Shown here: positions 23,335 to 35,960 of the stretch, in pieces
Numbering within the stretch: position 1 is the first letter of the stretch
Layout: each line of letters begins with the position of its first letter
DNA from: Epiperipatus broadwayi
Lineage: Eukaryota; Onychophora; Udeonychophora; Euonychophora; Peripatidae
DNA: 64,000 bases
Reading direction: 5' to 3'
Assembly: GCA_028023455.1 (NCBI GenBank)
Contig: JAQFVV010006273.1
Location: forward strand, 4,100,142 to 4,164,141
Position numbers and translations under genes: made by a program
Notes under the pieces: generated by a model
The model's database searches: none
The model's input: only the letters and a program-made list of their open reading frames with translations
What the model was told of the DNA's origin: nothing

Positions 23335-24581
23335 CTGAAAAAATATATATATTTCATTATTTTTCATTGTATATATATATTAATTTTAATATTCTCACAG
23401 ATAAATGGATTAATAATATTCATAATATAATTAGAAGGGACTTGAACTCAGACTTTCAATTTTCCAACCATGATTGGACAAACACCAAATATATGTATGA
23501 ACGAACAGTCTTTTGTCCAAATGCAATCTCATTATCACAATGGTTCTCCACTACAACTTTAGCTTTGATATGATGAATACAATTTCAACACTTAATTCAG
23601 TAAAGAAATTTAGTGTTAAGTGGACTCGACCTTTTTGAAGAATTCAAACAAGATTCTTTGTATATTGATTGGTATAATTTCTCCAAGCAGAAAACTCTTT
23701 CCCATTATGTATGCATTTTGTGAACAATCTTCAACTTTTTGGATGAGCTAGAGGTATTAATATTTAAATCTCCAAGCTTATGTTGACATCTTGATAACTT
23801 CCACTATAACACTTTAACTCAAGATAGAGTGAGGATATTGTAGTGAAAGTTATCAATTTGTCAAATACCTGTAACATGCCTAAAAAAAAAACATTGTTCA
23901 TAAAATTTATGAATAGTGAGAGAGAATGATCTGATTTTTTTTATGTTGACAAATAGTTGCAATAAAATGGTGTTGAAGTAAAGATGCACTGATAAAAAAT
24001 ATTTACAATGTTATTAATGTACATAATTAAGTTGTTGCTCACTTCTAATAAACACATTTATTATCATATTATTTGGTTGATTTACTCTTTATATAAGATT
24101 TTTATGATAATGAAATTAAAATTAATCCCCACCCTACAATAAACTGGTTATCTTGAAGACTGATTTATGGCTCTATGTGCATTTTTGGTTTATTTTTTAA
24201 ATAAAAGTTTTGCTCACCAATTCTAATTCTTAAATTAGAATTTTACGATTGCTTTTAGAATACTTTTTTCTGTGGTAACTCAAATTTTCTGGGTTTCAGC
24301 ATAGGCTATGGAGACTAAAAAAGTGAAAAATCCATTTTTATTTGTAAGAACAACAACTTGATGAGCAAACAAAATGCATAAAAACACATGGAGCATATGT
24401 TATCTGATCACCATCACAGAAAATGTCAATATTTCATAAATTATTACTTCCAAAACATTTAATTGTAGATGGTAACACTATTACTATATTAAATCAAAAT
24501 TTATTGCTGTAATAGTTGATAATTATATCTACATACTCTTGTAACATTTATTTTATTATATATATATACAATTACACTTAC
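23335..24581. other. ABCC intron with an S1 repeat fragment
   Basis: The 1.25 kb intron between exons 24582-24729 and 23181-23334 is AT-rich. About 23425-23465 (ATTAGAAGGGACTTGAACTC then AGACTTTCAA) is the reverse complement of the S1 head with its B-box-like motif. Nothing else was recognised. Confidence 0.55.
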
Positions 24582-24729
24582 TGCACTTAGAAACATACAT
24601 ATTCCAGAAATTAAAGCTGACCCCATTCCAATTAAAAGTGGAGTTTTCAAAAATTTAACAATGGTATTAAAAAGTGAAGCTTTTTCTATTCCTTTGCTTT
24701 CAACTTCTTCCAACCAGAGCTTCTGTAAT
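24582..24729 (-). CDS. ABCC-type transporter exon, start of transmembrane domain 1
   Basis: Minus-strand exon between an AATTACAG acceptor and a GCA|GTAAGT donor. It has one base of a split codon plus 49 codons and ends in phase 0. The peptide starts LQKLWLEEVE and continues KASLFNTIVKFLK. This is the typical MRP element where a Trp/Glu-rich helix and a basic stretch lead into the first core membrane helix (here TPLLIGMGSALISGICMFLS). In human ABCC5 the same place holds a similar 'W-x-D-E-L' helix, as I remember that family. The first base completes the codon begun in the exon at 39413, so the 14.7 kb intron between them needs no further exon. The next exon (23334) continues in phase 0. Confidence 0.85.
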
Positions 24730-25652
24730 CTGTAATTATAAAACTTATTTAAAATATCTGTTTTTACAACCCAAATCAAATATATTATAAATAATTGTAC
24801 ATATTTCATTGTCATAATTCATACAACTAGAGACATAATAGTACTCACTATATTTTGTTATAAGATCTACTCATTTCATTTTATTCATTATAGGCTTTAT
24901 TCATTTTATTTATTTTTATCTTCATACTTTGATTCTCTACAAAAAAAACGGTACTCATCTTATAGCTAAAGACGCCATTCTATGGCCGCTTTTCATGCCA
25001 AAACACATCTAAAATGCTGTTTCCGTGGCCGACACGTTCAAACCCGCGTTTTCTACAATACAACTTTTTTGTTGTGCTACAGAATGCAGGCCGCTATACC
25101 GCATCACAGTACAGCATGTATGTCGCTAAGCAGCAATTACATTTTACGAATTCGCACAATTTATAAAATAATTACGGCTTGATGAGAGAGTTTGTATTTG
25201 AATTGTGCTGAAATGTTGTTTTCATTGGATTTTTTTTTATTTTAAACTATTGAAATGTTCAGATGTTTTAAAACAATAATTATAAGACTTTTTACAATGT
25301 ACTTTATTGAACTTTTATTTGGGTAAATATTAAATATCTATGTTTTTATTGAGTTACAATTAGGTAATGTGTCAAGTAACGTACAGTTAGTAACATTCAC
25401 GAGACAAAGATGATTCTACCATCTGTATATTTTTGAAGAAAAAAAGAGCGGTACGAGAAAAATATCCAGTAAGAAAAGTCCAAATATACAGTTTTTTTTG
25501 TAAATTTAATAAAAAGCAAATATTATAAACATGTTTAATAAGTAAAGAAGACATTTGTTTGCTGTTTAAAAAAGTTTGAGTTTCTTTCTTCTGTCCAAGT
25601 ACACTTACGATTTTGAATTTTTTTATTTTAGCATTACAAACAAACAGAACAC

Positions 25653-25722
25653 TTACCCTAAAACTAACCCTAAACCTAAAACTAACCCTAAGCCTAACCC
25701 TAAACTAACCCTAAATCTAACT
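25653..25722. repeat. Interstitial telomere-like repeat (degenerate CCCTAA)
   Basis: CCCTAA occurs five times within about 60 bases, spaced by variants such as AAACCTAA and AAGCCTAA. This resembles the complement of TTAGGG telomere repeats in a degenerate form. It lies inside the TIR element, so it may be part of that element's consensus rather than a relic of a chromosome end. Confidence 0.8.
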
Positions 25723-25770
25723 GTAACAACTTTTACTTTTATTACGATTATAATTTTTTAGTTAAACAAC

Positions 25771-25915
25771 AAAAAAAGTCGTAACACAAATAAAAAAATA
25801 ACCAATAGAAAATTGATAAAAAAAGCCGTATCACAAGTAAAAAAATATCTGATAGAAAATTAATAAAAAAAAGCCATAACACAATTTAAAAAGTATACGA
25901 TATAAAAAACACGAA
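25771..25915. repeat. Three diverged tandem units of about 47 bp
   Basis: Units beginning AAAAAAAGTCGTAACACAA (25771), AAAAAAAGCCGTATCACAAG (25819) and AAAAAAAAGCCATAACACAA (25866) each end in a GATAGAAAATT-like block. They form a short tandem array inside the TIR element. Confidence 0.7.
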
Positions 25916-26504
25916 TCAAATTGTAATTTGTTGATTTTATTTTACATTTATTATTATCATTTAAATTGTATACATTAATAAAAAATAATATTTAAAAAAG
26001 ATGATTTTGTTTTGTTTTTATTTTCGCATTACAAAAAAAGCACAGAAAAATTATTAAACTGTGAATGTTCATATTTTATAGTTTTAGCATGAAAACAATG
26101 CCATCCTATGGCGTCTTTATCTATAATACAAGCACCAAAAAAACTTTTATTTTATTTTATTTCTCTCACATATATTGATTTTCAAATACTTCTGTTTTAT
26201 TTTGTATCTAGCTTTTATTTTATTTCCACTATCACACATTAATTCTAAATAATAAAAACTCTTATTTTATTTATTTAACTCTATTTTTTTTTCTATTATT
26301 AACTTTCAAAAAACCATTTTATTTTATTTTATTTTCATTCTTATAATTCTCAAGGAAAACATTTTATCATATTTATAAATTTCATTTCCATTATTCTTAT
26401 AATTCATGTACAATAACCCTCTTTTTTCTTTTGCTAAAAGTCTAATTTCTAAAGCCATACTTAATTTTTGTCAGATGGTTCTTTTAAGTTTCTTACATAA
26501 CTGC

Positions 26505-27209
26505 TCATACCAGGAAATCTTGACTTACTTCTTGACCTAACTTAATGTTTTGGGTAATTGGGTTTTGGATTGTAGCTAGTATATTTATCATCCCCTTTTC
26601 TATGATTATACAACTTTCTATATCTATTTCTTTTAGCCCAATCATGTTATACAAGCTGTAACTCACAATATTTATATATTTTCTCTTTTTCAAAGAGTTT
26701 AAATTCCTTTTCTCTGGCCTCATAATCTGGCTTTGTGCTGTCAAATGCACTAAGTAGCTGGCAATTTTCTTGACCACTTTCCTTTTAGCACATATTTCTA
26801 TTTTTATAAATTTTTTTGTTATCAGGGCTATTCTTTAATTGTGTGTATATATCTGTGATTTTCTGTTTTATACTGTCAATATTTATGCTATTAATTTATA
26901 ATTTAACCTTCTCTTCCTTGTCTTTTAATTTTATTATTTCTATTCTTTCTGTTACCTTATTTATATCTATTCTTCTACTCCTTTTTCGGTTTCTTCCTGT
27001 GTTATTTCTGACATATCTTTATTTTTATATTTAATGTTATCATTTGAGTCAGAAATATTTTCTGATTCTGGCTTAATTTCTGAGTCAGATTCATTTTTTG
27101 GTTCAGGTTTATTTACTGTATTCAAGCTATTTAATTGCATGTACTTATTTGCACATTTCTGTTTATCTTCTCTTTTATCTAATTTACCTATTAACTCCTT
27201 TACATCCAT
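26505..27209 (-). pseudogene. Gag-like remnants of the older LTR element
   Basis: Two minus-strand pieces survive. One (27209-26967) is strongly acidic and polar: KPEPKNESDSEIKPESENIS. The other (26777-26505) includes the LSAFDSTKPDY motif in a shifted frame followed by a Glu/Lys-rich stretch. The motif equals that of the younger element's gag-like frame, so the two are homologous. Stops and frameshifts rule out a functional protein. Confidence 0.5.
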
Positions 27210-28079
27210 TTTTACATTTTCTATTATTTTCCTATTTTCTAGTCAGGCTATCCCTATTACCCATTCTACTTGTTTGTTGCACATTTCTGCATATTTCTCA
27301 AACTTTCCTCCAATGACGGATAATTTCATTTTCTTTTATGGTACTTTTATTTACTTTATTGATTACTTCCCATTTCTTTATTATCATTATTTTTAACTAT
27401 TTTAAATCAAATGAAGTGTTTGACTAACTCAAAACCCTCAGTCCTCTCTAATTTCCACATGATTATAAACAAACCCCAATAATAAATTTATTTATTTCTC
27501 TGATATTATTTTTTCTCTCTTCTTTTTATTTACATTACATATCTTATTTTTATCATTGTATATTTTTAATTATTTTACTGCTGATTGATTTCACTTTTAT
27601 TAGCATGTAATTTAGCATTTATTTTAATTTTTAGTCTTGGCCTTTTTAAAAAAAAAAAATAATTTTTATATTGTTTCTGTACTCACATTGGATGACATTT
27701 GAACTGGATTCCCAAACTCACTTTGTTACTGACATATATTTAACTGTTTTTCTTATTTGATATTTTTTTTCTAAACTTTAACCAAGTTTTAACATTTTTT
27801 AATAATAAGTTTATTATTAAGATCATTATATATTTATTCTTTATACGTCTTTTCTTCTATTTTTAACATTATTTATTAAACAATATCTTTTATATTTATC
27901 ATTTCATTATGCAATTATTCATTTATATCTCTAAAACATAGGAATAGACTGGCACTTAAAGCAGAGGGAAGAATACCATTGATAGCATAACCATCAATGA
28001 TACCCATGGCCAGATCAGACTATATAAAGCATAACATGACCATATTTTCTGACCATGGCCTATTTTTACTGCTGTAAAA

Positions 28080-28175
28080 AACTGTCATCCAGAGCAATTT
28101 ATTTGTTTTGAGAATCAAACTCAGGCACCAGCCAACAATAAGTTATATAGCTAGCCTGCTTGGATGACAAGCATA
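28080..28175 (-). repeat. SINE-like fragment with B-box-like motif
   Basis: Read on the minus strand: GGCTGGTGCCTGAGTTTGAT then TCTCAAAACAAAT. GAGTTTGATTCTC resembles a tRNA B box, and an A-box-like stretch (TAGCTATATAACTTATTG) lies about 30 bases upstream. It is probably a tRNA-derived SINE remnant. No second copy was found in the window. Confidence 0.3.
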
Positions 28176-29230
28176 CCAAACAGAACATTAACTTAAAGCC
28201 TATATATATTTATATCTTTAAATAAATGGTGATGCAGTGACAAGAGAGAGAAAATAGACCAAATAACAATTAAGCAAATATCATTATTTATTCATGCATA
28301 TATGCCATAATATAACAAAACATAATAAAATTTTACATAGAAAAATATAAATGATTAGTTAAGGCTAAATTCTATAATAGTCTTTTGTTAAAGTTCATTT
28401 CTATAAAAAAAATAAAGTGTCTATAGACAATTATTATAAAAAATATATTTACCTAAGTTTTACAGGATATTAGATGACACAGTTCATTTGGTTTTGGTTT
28501 TTATTAATGTTACTTTCCAACCAGTTGGCTTTTTGGTCTCTATCAATGGTTTCAGAGCTTATATTTCATTCTTTGGCATGATAATGGGCGAGTTGGTGGC
28601 TGTATCTATTTTACCATTTTGACATCAGTTTTCAGTGAGGGTTCAGGTGGAAATGGTTGATTTTGCAGAGGACTTTGGGGCCTGAAGCCCAGTCAGACAC
28701 TTCTAAGGCAGTCTAAAAACATATGTTGCTAGTTCTGAAGCTTCTGCAATGATATTGTTTGCAGAAATAATTACTGGCTCTATACTGTACTTAGATTTCT
28801 GAATTTCTGAAGTAATGAATAACTTAATAAATCAATAACAGCATGAAGACTGGAATAAATAACAATAGATGGGTGTGACTTATATATCTTTTTTCTCCCA
28901 TTGTTTTTTTCTTTATCATAGCTTTAAATCTATTTTTTTAATTAAATTTTATATTTTTCTTTAAACTAATCTTTTTTCTAAATTAATCTACTATCTTTTC
29001 ACATTTATTCTGGTGAAATGGCTTATATAATTTATAATTGGCTCAATTTTAATATCATTATCAACCAGGAATTTTTACTGGCATTCAAAAAAGTTTACTT
29101 TCACTAATTAATTAATTCATTTTTTATTTTAGATTTTTCACTAAGATTTATTTTTAGATATTTATTTTTTTAATTTATTTTTTTATTTATAAAAAGGAGA
29201 GTTGAATTTTTAAGATTTTATTTCCAATTC

Positions 29231-30440
29231 TTTTTCCCACCCTGTTCAGAATAAAAAGCTTTATTCTCTTTTAAAAGAAAATATAATGTAATCTTTTTAT
29301 TTTACATTTTAAAATCTACTTAACTATTCTTTCTAACTTCATACACTTGATCATATATTTTTAAATTACAAAATATGTAATGAACTATGTGAATTTTGTA
29401 ACATATCTCACTAGCATTGTAGTATGGACCACAGAACATGAAGATGGGAGCATGGGAATACAATTTTTGAACATTTACATTAAAAAATTCATCAGTGAGA
29501 CAAACTATAAAATGGTGATGAAACATTTCATCATGGGCACAAACTAAGTGGCTTTAAATGTTTCCTCTATAAAAATCTAATTTTATGTAAGTATGAAGTC
29601 GATTGAAAGAATAACAGAAATGCACATTACAAATTGGTCAATGTGGGCTATAAGTGTAATATTTTATTTAGAGCTCTTAAGAATTTTTATTCTACATTAA
29701 GTACCCAGCCTCTAGAATATGACAACACAATTAAGTGGATTTGTCTCTCCTTTATGCTTCGGTTATCACAATGGTTAAATAATATGTGTTGATGCATTTA
29801 ATGTCAGCTTTATAACTTCTCCAAATTTGAATAAGCTCTTAAATAATATAGACAGGTTGTCTCTAAACCAAGCACTTCAGTTGTTTATGAAATCAGCTGC
29901 AATGGACCTAATTTCAAAGCAATATACTATGGGAAATGTGCACTAACATTGTCATTAGGCTGGTACAACATCAATTCATGTATTCTCATGCAAAATAGAT
30001 TTTAATGTGAAGTCAGTGTTTCTGAGGCATCAAATAGAATTTGATCATGATTTTGATTCATAAATATTGAAATAGTACATGCAGAGTGTGACAATTGGAA
30101 AAAAAAATTTAAAAAAGCATAATTTATCACTAACAACATAATAAACAAAAAAGACTCTTGTATAACCTTGTTATGAAAATGAAATATATTATGAATTTAC
30201 ATATTAACCATTCAGTATTAATGTCATGTTTTCTCCTAATAACACCAGTTTAGCAGACAAGATTGAGCTTTGTGATTATTCTCAGCAAGTTAATAATTAA
30301 ATTATGAACAAAAGTTTAATCTTTTTTTGGAAAGTGTATTAACATTACCTATAAAATTAAATTATATTAAAAATAATAATATTGATAATAATAAATTTGG
30401 AGAGTACATTTACAAGTTTTGTGTGTGTATTCACTATTTA
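29231..30440. other. ABCC intron, nothing recognised
   Basis: AT-rich sequence without a recognisable gene or repeat copy. A 68-codon minus-strand frame near 29320-29526 shows no family likeness. Confidence 0.5.
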
Positions 30441-30450
30441 TATTCATTCA

Positions 30451-30574
<124 letters not shown>

Positions 30575-31239
30575 TGTATCATATCTTTATTTATTTTTTT
30601 CATTTATAAAAAATGATTATAAAAGTTTTTTTTCTTCTTACACACTTTAAGCTTTCTAATGCAATACAATTATATTGTACCGGTAAAAATCACCATGCTT
30701 AATCACACACAGTAATCCGAATTCAAACCCAGTCCACATCTAGGAATAAATTCCAAAATGCAAACTAAATTCAAACCCAAAACCCTGGCATGACCCACCG
30801 ATGACAATATTACAACAGTACGGGGTTTTCCCTTTACTAGCTCATCGAAAAACACAGACTAAATTACCTACAATCAGCTATTTCATAGATACCTTATAGT
30901 CAGGATATTGGTATGGCTAATAATTTAATGTATATATTTAAGTTGTCGATACAGACAGCAGGTGATTGACTAGATTTCGAGAGTAATAATGCAAGAGAGA
31001 CAAAATTAGGTTAGATAAATTTTTAATAAATTATTGAAAGCATTGAATAATATTATTTACAGGTACGGTAAAACTCTCATATGTATTTTATAATAAATTG
31101 CTGCTAGTCATCAATAATCAGTTTGTACTGATTAACAAACTCATGCCAATATTTATGTGTTTAAATGGTTGTACAGGTTGATATGAGAATCAGAGTAATT
31201 TGAGCACTTAAAATATTTAACTACTAGTTTATATTAACT

Positions 31240-31488
31240 CATTTTATTTAATAGATTCAAACCATTGCGTATATGGATAAATGGGAGGCGGTTTTATATA
31301 AAAGTATAATATATAACTCTGATGTACTGATGGTTGCAAGGATTCGGGTACACTACAATAATAACTTGCGGTGCATTGACGGAATACCGAGTGGCTTGTA
31401 CTTTGACAAGTCTTAATGCCCCCAAGTAGATCCGAGACACTACAACCAGCCGGGATCATTTTCGAACCCCGGTGATCCAAGAGATTAC
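31240..31488. other. GC- and CpG-richer patch of unknown nature
   Basis: This patch, continuous with the candidate promoter above it, stands out against the AT-rich intron. It contains a minus-strand GGGGTTCGAAAATGATCCC, which resembles a tRNA T-arm or B box but has too large a loop for a true tRNA. It could be a SINE, a promoter-proximal region, or part of an untranslated exon. Confidence 0.4.
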
Positions 31489-31620
31489 CTGGAGAAGAAT
31501 TTCTTTCTCTCCATATGGTAGTAAAACAAGACGCCAACTTAGGCGAAGGTCAAGGCATCGCCACCGTAACATCGAGGAAGAGTGATCGGAAGTGGGTTTT
31601 AAAACGAAATTATATAAACC
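31489..31620 (-). promoter_or_regulatory. Candidate alternative promoter and first exon for the ABCC gene
   Basis: This patch in the first ABCC intron is GC- and CpG-richer than its surroundings. On the minus strand it holds an ETS-like motif (CACTTCCG, complement at 31587-31594). About 75 bases further there is an ATG (31514-31512) starting MERKKFFS and ending with two bases at a CCAG|GTAATC donor (exon end 31489). Those two bases plus the first base of the exon at 24729 would make an arginine codon, giving MERKKFFS-R-LQKLW in frame. The phase match has a one-in-three chance of being accidental, and the ATG context is not strong. Alternatives are a SINE remnant (a GGTTCGAAA motif lies just downstream) or an unrelated CpG-rich element. 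Confidence 0.3.
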
Positions 31621-34600
31621 CTTTTATCTATCCGTAACATGTTCTACGCAACAGCCTGATATAACTATTCAATAATAACATGGCGAAATCAAACGATCGC
31701 AAAAGTAACAATTAATTAATTTCACTCTGAAACCCATAACTCCCCAGATTGTTCGGAAGGTAATAATAGCAATAAAATATTCACTTATTATTATTACTCC
31801 GTAATAATATATAAAAAATATAATAAAATTTTAGACTATTTTAAGTATTTGAGATTTGGAGTATAGATTAAAATATCATGACAAAGTAAAAGAAACAATA
31901 AAAATACTTGAATATTTCTCAACTCAACATAAATTAAACAATTTTTAGTTCGATAACAGAAAATTACTTTTAAAATGAATATAATAAATATTATGAGATG
32001 AACTTTACTGACTTTAATTAGAGTTGAGAAATATTATTATTGGCATCGTTTTGTTTGTAAAATAAGTAATAGTAAAAATATAAATGTATTCACAAATGGA
32101 TTATTAGTAGGCACAAATATTAATAATTATCATCTATTAGAGAAGAAGTTTACTGACAGGTTTTTTGTGTAACATTTTCAAATGGAAAACAAGAAATTTA
32201 CATGCAATTAATTAGGTTAACATTAAATTTAAAATTATTACTGAGAGGAAAGTTAAAAAGTTCATGTAACAAAAGTTACCATTCTTTCTTTGTCCGGCTT
32301 TTCTTCTTGCGGTGATATGTATGAAGAATGTAGGCATGCATTTTTGAATTTCTTAGAACGGCATGGTTAATTTAAATGTTGGAATTTGGAAGACTGGAAG
32401 CACGGAAAACATTACAGATCAGCAGTACGAAAGATTTAAATTGGCAGAACAGGGATCAGCTTCTTGGACTTAGCCCATCATTATTGCAGTTTACTGGGCA
32501 ACTTCTTAATAACGGTTGAAGTGATTTCTCTGGAACAACTACTTTGCTGTAGCTTGAGACGATCTAAGCACAGCCAAGTCAAAAGTTAGAGTGTCTATAT
32601 TATATTTAAGATGGCTATGGTTGACCTTTCTGCCTAGTTTTTGTTCATGACTCCGCCTCTTTTGATTTTCTGGCCTCCAGCAATATCTAATGTTTGACTA
32701 TACAATAGCCTTTGCCTTTCTTGATAAGAGTTCTACGTTCGGTTTTCATTTATTTTTAAATTTAATACATGATTCTAAATTGACAAAACAATTACATCGG
32801 AATTCGTGAATACAAAAATATAAATTCATTATCTTAATTTATCGAAGTACAAATTAATTATTCTATACATTTGTACAAGTAAGATTTTGATTAAAAATAC
32901 TGATCAAAGGAATGTGACTTTTGATCAGCATTTTAAAATGACTTTGTATAATTTGCAAAATTAAAATTTAAAGAAAATATACACGCAATTGAAACTTTTA
33001 AATTGAGCTAATATAAATCCACAAACTACACACACACGAATATTATTTATCATGATTTGTGACATTTATACTCATACTCTTTACATTAAATTCTTTTTAA
33101 ACAAACACGAAATAAATAACCTAAAACTTATGTGGCTGGGAATAGAAAAAGTCTCATTGCGGGTAAATAGTGGTTTAGAATTACCGTTCTTAAATAACAA
33201 CCATGAAACTAAGATCGATTCTTCGATCTGTCTGTTTCAATATATACTAGAAACATTTCAGTCATTCATATCTTCTATTCATAAATTCAAAGCCCTTACC
33301 AAAAAAATGAACTTTTAACACAATTATAATATTTGCCATTTCAGAAATGTAAACAACCATGGCACAAAATAAGTCCTTTTTCACTATTTCTCTAATTGCT
33401 GAATCAAATATACTACCAACATCTGATTGTGGATGTTTTTCTTCAATACAATTTGATAACTTTCATTCAATACTTTGAAAGAATGCATCTCACTACCTCC
33501 TTCCTTTCTCAACTCCAACCAACTCAGCCTTTTAGATTAGGCAGTTTTAAACTTATGCTTATATAAAACATTCTAACCATGTAAAACAAGTTCTGAGTAT
33601 CTCACAAACTATACAAACTTTCTTCAATTTACCCAACCACACAAGTGATATAACAGTTGTGTTCATATAATACATTTTAGCCAAATGACAAACAGAACAT
33701 TAATATAATTATGTTAGTGTACAATTTTTTTTCATTAAGTTGTAATCACTACATATTGTGAATAAATTATTATTGAAATGAAGAATGTATGAATTAAGGT
33801 AGAAAATATTTAAGATTGTATTATATTAACCTTTTGGTAAAAAAAGGAAAACAAAAATGCTTATGTTTGCAATGTATTTAATATAAAAAAAAATATAGTT
33901 AATAAATGAAATAATATTATAATGAGTGAGATACACTGAAAAGCAAAAAAATAATTACTGACATTTCTTTTGTAATAATTACTCATAAAATTTAACAAAT
34001 TTTTAAATTTTAATATTTTTATTTCTTGCTTATTTACATTTTTCTTAAGGTAGCAAATAAGTGAAGTAATATAGGTTGGTACAACATATCAAAAACTTTA
34101 CTGTATTTCCAAATTGTGTAAATGTTTTGATTCATAACATAATGATCTCTCATTATATTTTTTTTCAAAGGAGTGGAGAAAAAAAGATAGGCACAGGAAA
34201 CATAGCACTGAAAACATATTCAAAATTACAGATAACAATTGAGTAGTTATTCACTAAAATATTCTATATGTAAAACATAATTTAACTGTTATTATTTAAA
34301 AAATCCCACATCTATTGTTGGTAAAATAAGTCTGCTCCAATATACACTTTTTAAATGAGAAAATCTTTTTCATCATCAAAGTAACAATTTCTACACTAAT
34401 TCTTTTGGCTGATATAGCATGCATATGTACCAATCATTTCAAAATATTTTGCTAAGATTAGAATATCAAACATGCTTGTCATATTTTGTGGGTCTTAGTT
34501 ACCAATTTAGCAGTGAACATGCTGTACCATATTTTTTAAAATTATCCATATGTTATTATTTTCCTGAAAGTTTGTGATGATGATATATCTACATATTCAT

Positions 34601-34930
34601 TTAATTTTGTCCATGGTTCAAAAAACAGAGTTAGAAAATCCATTAATGTAAAAATTGATTAATTTTCCATTTTATATACTTTATGATTTTTATTAGGGTA
34701 TATTTGTTTATTGCTTTTGTATAAAATTTTTCATTTTCTTAAATTCAATTATCATTTAACTATTCTCTCCAAATTTACATACTTTTGGATCTAATAATTT
34801 TTATTGTATTAGATCCTGTTGTATGCATATGTTATGATTGAAGTGATTAATTGGTTAGTATTAATATTTTGATCAAAGTGATTAATTTTAAAAAAAATTA
34901 TCACATGAACTAGTAATTATTCATAATTCT
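31621..34930. other. ABCC intron; one GC-richer patch
   Basis: Mostly AT-rich. About 32280-32720 is GC-richer (around GTCCGGCTTTTCTTCTTGCG and GACTCCGCCTCTTTTGATT), but no coding signal or known repeat was recognised. An open frame at 33052-33318 has no likeness to known families. Confidence 0.4.
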
Positions 34931-35062
34931 CAACTGTAAGCAGTAAAAGTAACAAATTTCAATAATGGGTCCATAACTGTCAACAGTAAATTTAATACAT
35001 TTCAATACAATTAGGTTCACAACTGTCAACAGTAAATGTAATATATTTCAATATGTTAGTTT
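34931..35062. repeat. Three tandem units of about 43-46 bp
   Basis: AACTGT(C)AACAGTAAA-like blocks followed by TTTCAATA start at about 34932, 34975 and 35021. They are the same diverged unit repeated head to tail. Confidence 0.7.
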
Positions 35063-35825
35063 GGAAGCTTCCTCATATTTTAAAGGAAAGGAGTCATATA
35101 ATTGCTGTTTTGGCTAATTATTCACTTAGTGCTGATTACTACATTATTGGAAGAGAGTGATTTTTATATATTTTTATGGCTAGTGTGATTGGAAATATTG
35201 TTTTTATGTTTTCGTTAATTTTACATTACCCAGAGGCATAATGGAGTGTTTAGACATAAGAAGAAATTATTTAATGATCAAATGAATAATTTGAAATTGA
35301 AAAAGAAATCAAAAACCATCAGTTATTTGCAAGAGAAGAGTATTATTTAATTTTCTAAAAGTTAAAAAAAATAAAAAAAAGCTTTCCTGTCAAATCACAT
35401 GCAAAATACCAATGTTTATCAACGATGCAATATTGTAAAAATTGGAAGGGATTGAAAACTCATTGTACCTGTTAAAAATGAAAATGAATCAATTATATAT
35501 TTTACACTTTTGTGGAAGAAAATTTTCAATTAATTTATGACATTCTTATTACAATTGGTCATGCCATGCAAAACAGGATGATGAAAGAGCTTAAGGTAAA
35601 ATATAAGAACATTACCATCGAAAATGTTATGCTGTATTTAAATGTTTATAAAAATGTAAAAATTTTATCTAATTAAAGTTTTTTTATTTGTTTCATATTC
35701 CTTATTTGTATAATTTTATCATAATTTGATAACTAACACAACAGCAAATAAAAAAAAAACCTAAATAATAAAATTAATAAATAATATTATACAATATATA
35801 TATATTACATTTACCAGACGACTAT

Positions 35826-35960
35826 TGGTAATTATTAATAATTACTTGGTCAATGTGATTTATGTGTATTATTTATCAGTTTGACCCAAGGGTCCTCGTA
35901 ACTATTAATAATTACCTGGTGAATGTAATTGTTACATATTTTTTATCACTTTGACCAAAA
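35826..35960. repeat. Two diverged tandem units of about 70 bp
   Basis: GTAATTATTAATAATTACTT then GGTCAATGTGATT...CAGTTTGACCC (35828-35887) is repeated as GTAACTATTAATAATTACCT then GGTGAATGTAATT...CACTTTGACCA (35899-35959). A third partial unit may follow. Confidence 0.65.

Larger units (their letters stand above)
24963..26123. mobile_element. TIR transposon or MITE carrying telomere-like repeats
   Basis: Imperfect terminal inverted repeats of about 43 bp bound the segment: TAGCTAAAGACGCCATTCTA at the left, and TAGATAAAGACGCCATAGGA read inward from the right end (26123). TA dinucleotides flank both ends, compatible with a TA target duplication. The interior has a GC-rich left part (24981-25180), a degenerate telomere-like tract and three tandem units. 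No transposase frame was found, so it is non-autonomous; its superfamily is unclear. Confidence 0.7.
26130..29230 (-). mobile_element. Older degenerate relative of the 11-17 kb LTR element
   Basis: Several blocks match the younger LTR element in the same order and orientation. At 26713-26760 the complement encodes LSAFDSTKPDYEAREKE in one frame, next to the ERVAELLNAFDSTMPNY of the younger gag. The PBS region at about 27690-27715 (TTTGAACTGGATTCCCAAAC) parallels GGAACTGGACCCCAAT. At 28447-28470 TTTACCTAAGTTTTACAGG matches the LTR's TTTACCTAGGTTTTCCTTG. LTR borders cannot be fixed by eye, so both ends are approximate. Confidence 0.45.

Noticed and set aside
26816-27396. Plus-strand frames rich in Phe, Ser and Leu
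   Set aside because: Shadows of the acidic gag-like remnant on the opposite strand.
31440-31500. Possible tRNA gene around GGGGTTCGAAAATGATCCC
   Set aside because: The stem-loop has a 13-base loop instead of 7, and no acceptor, D or anticodon arms could be drawn.
33052-33318. 88-codon plus-strand frame
   Set aside because: No recognisable domain, no homologous copy, no splice signals that fit.
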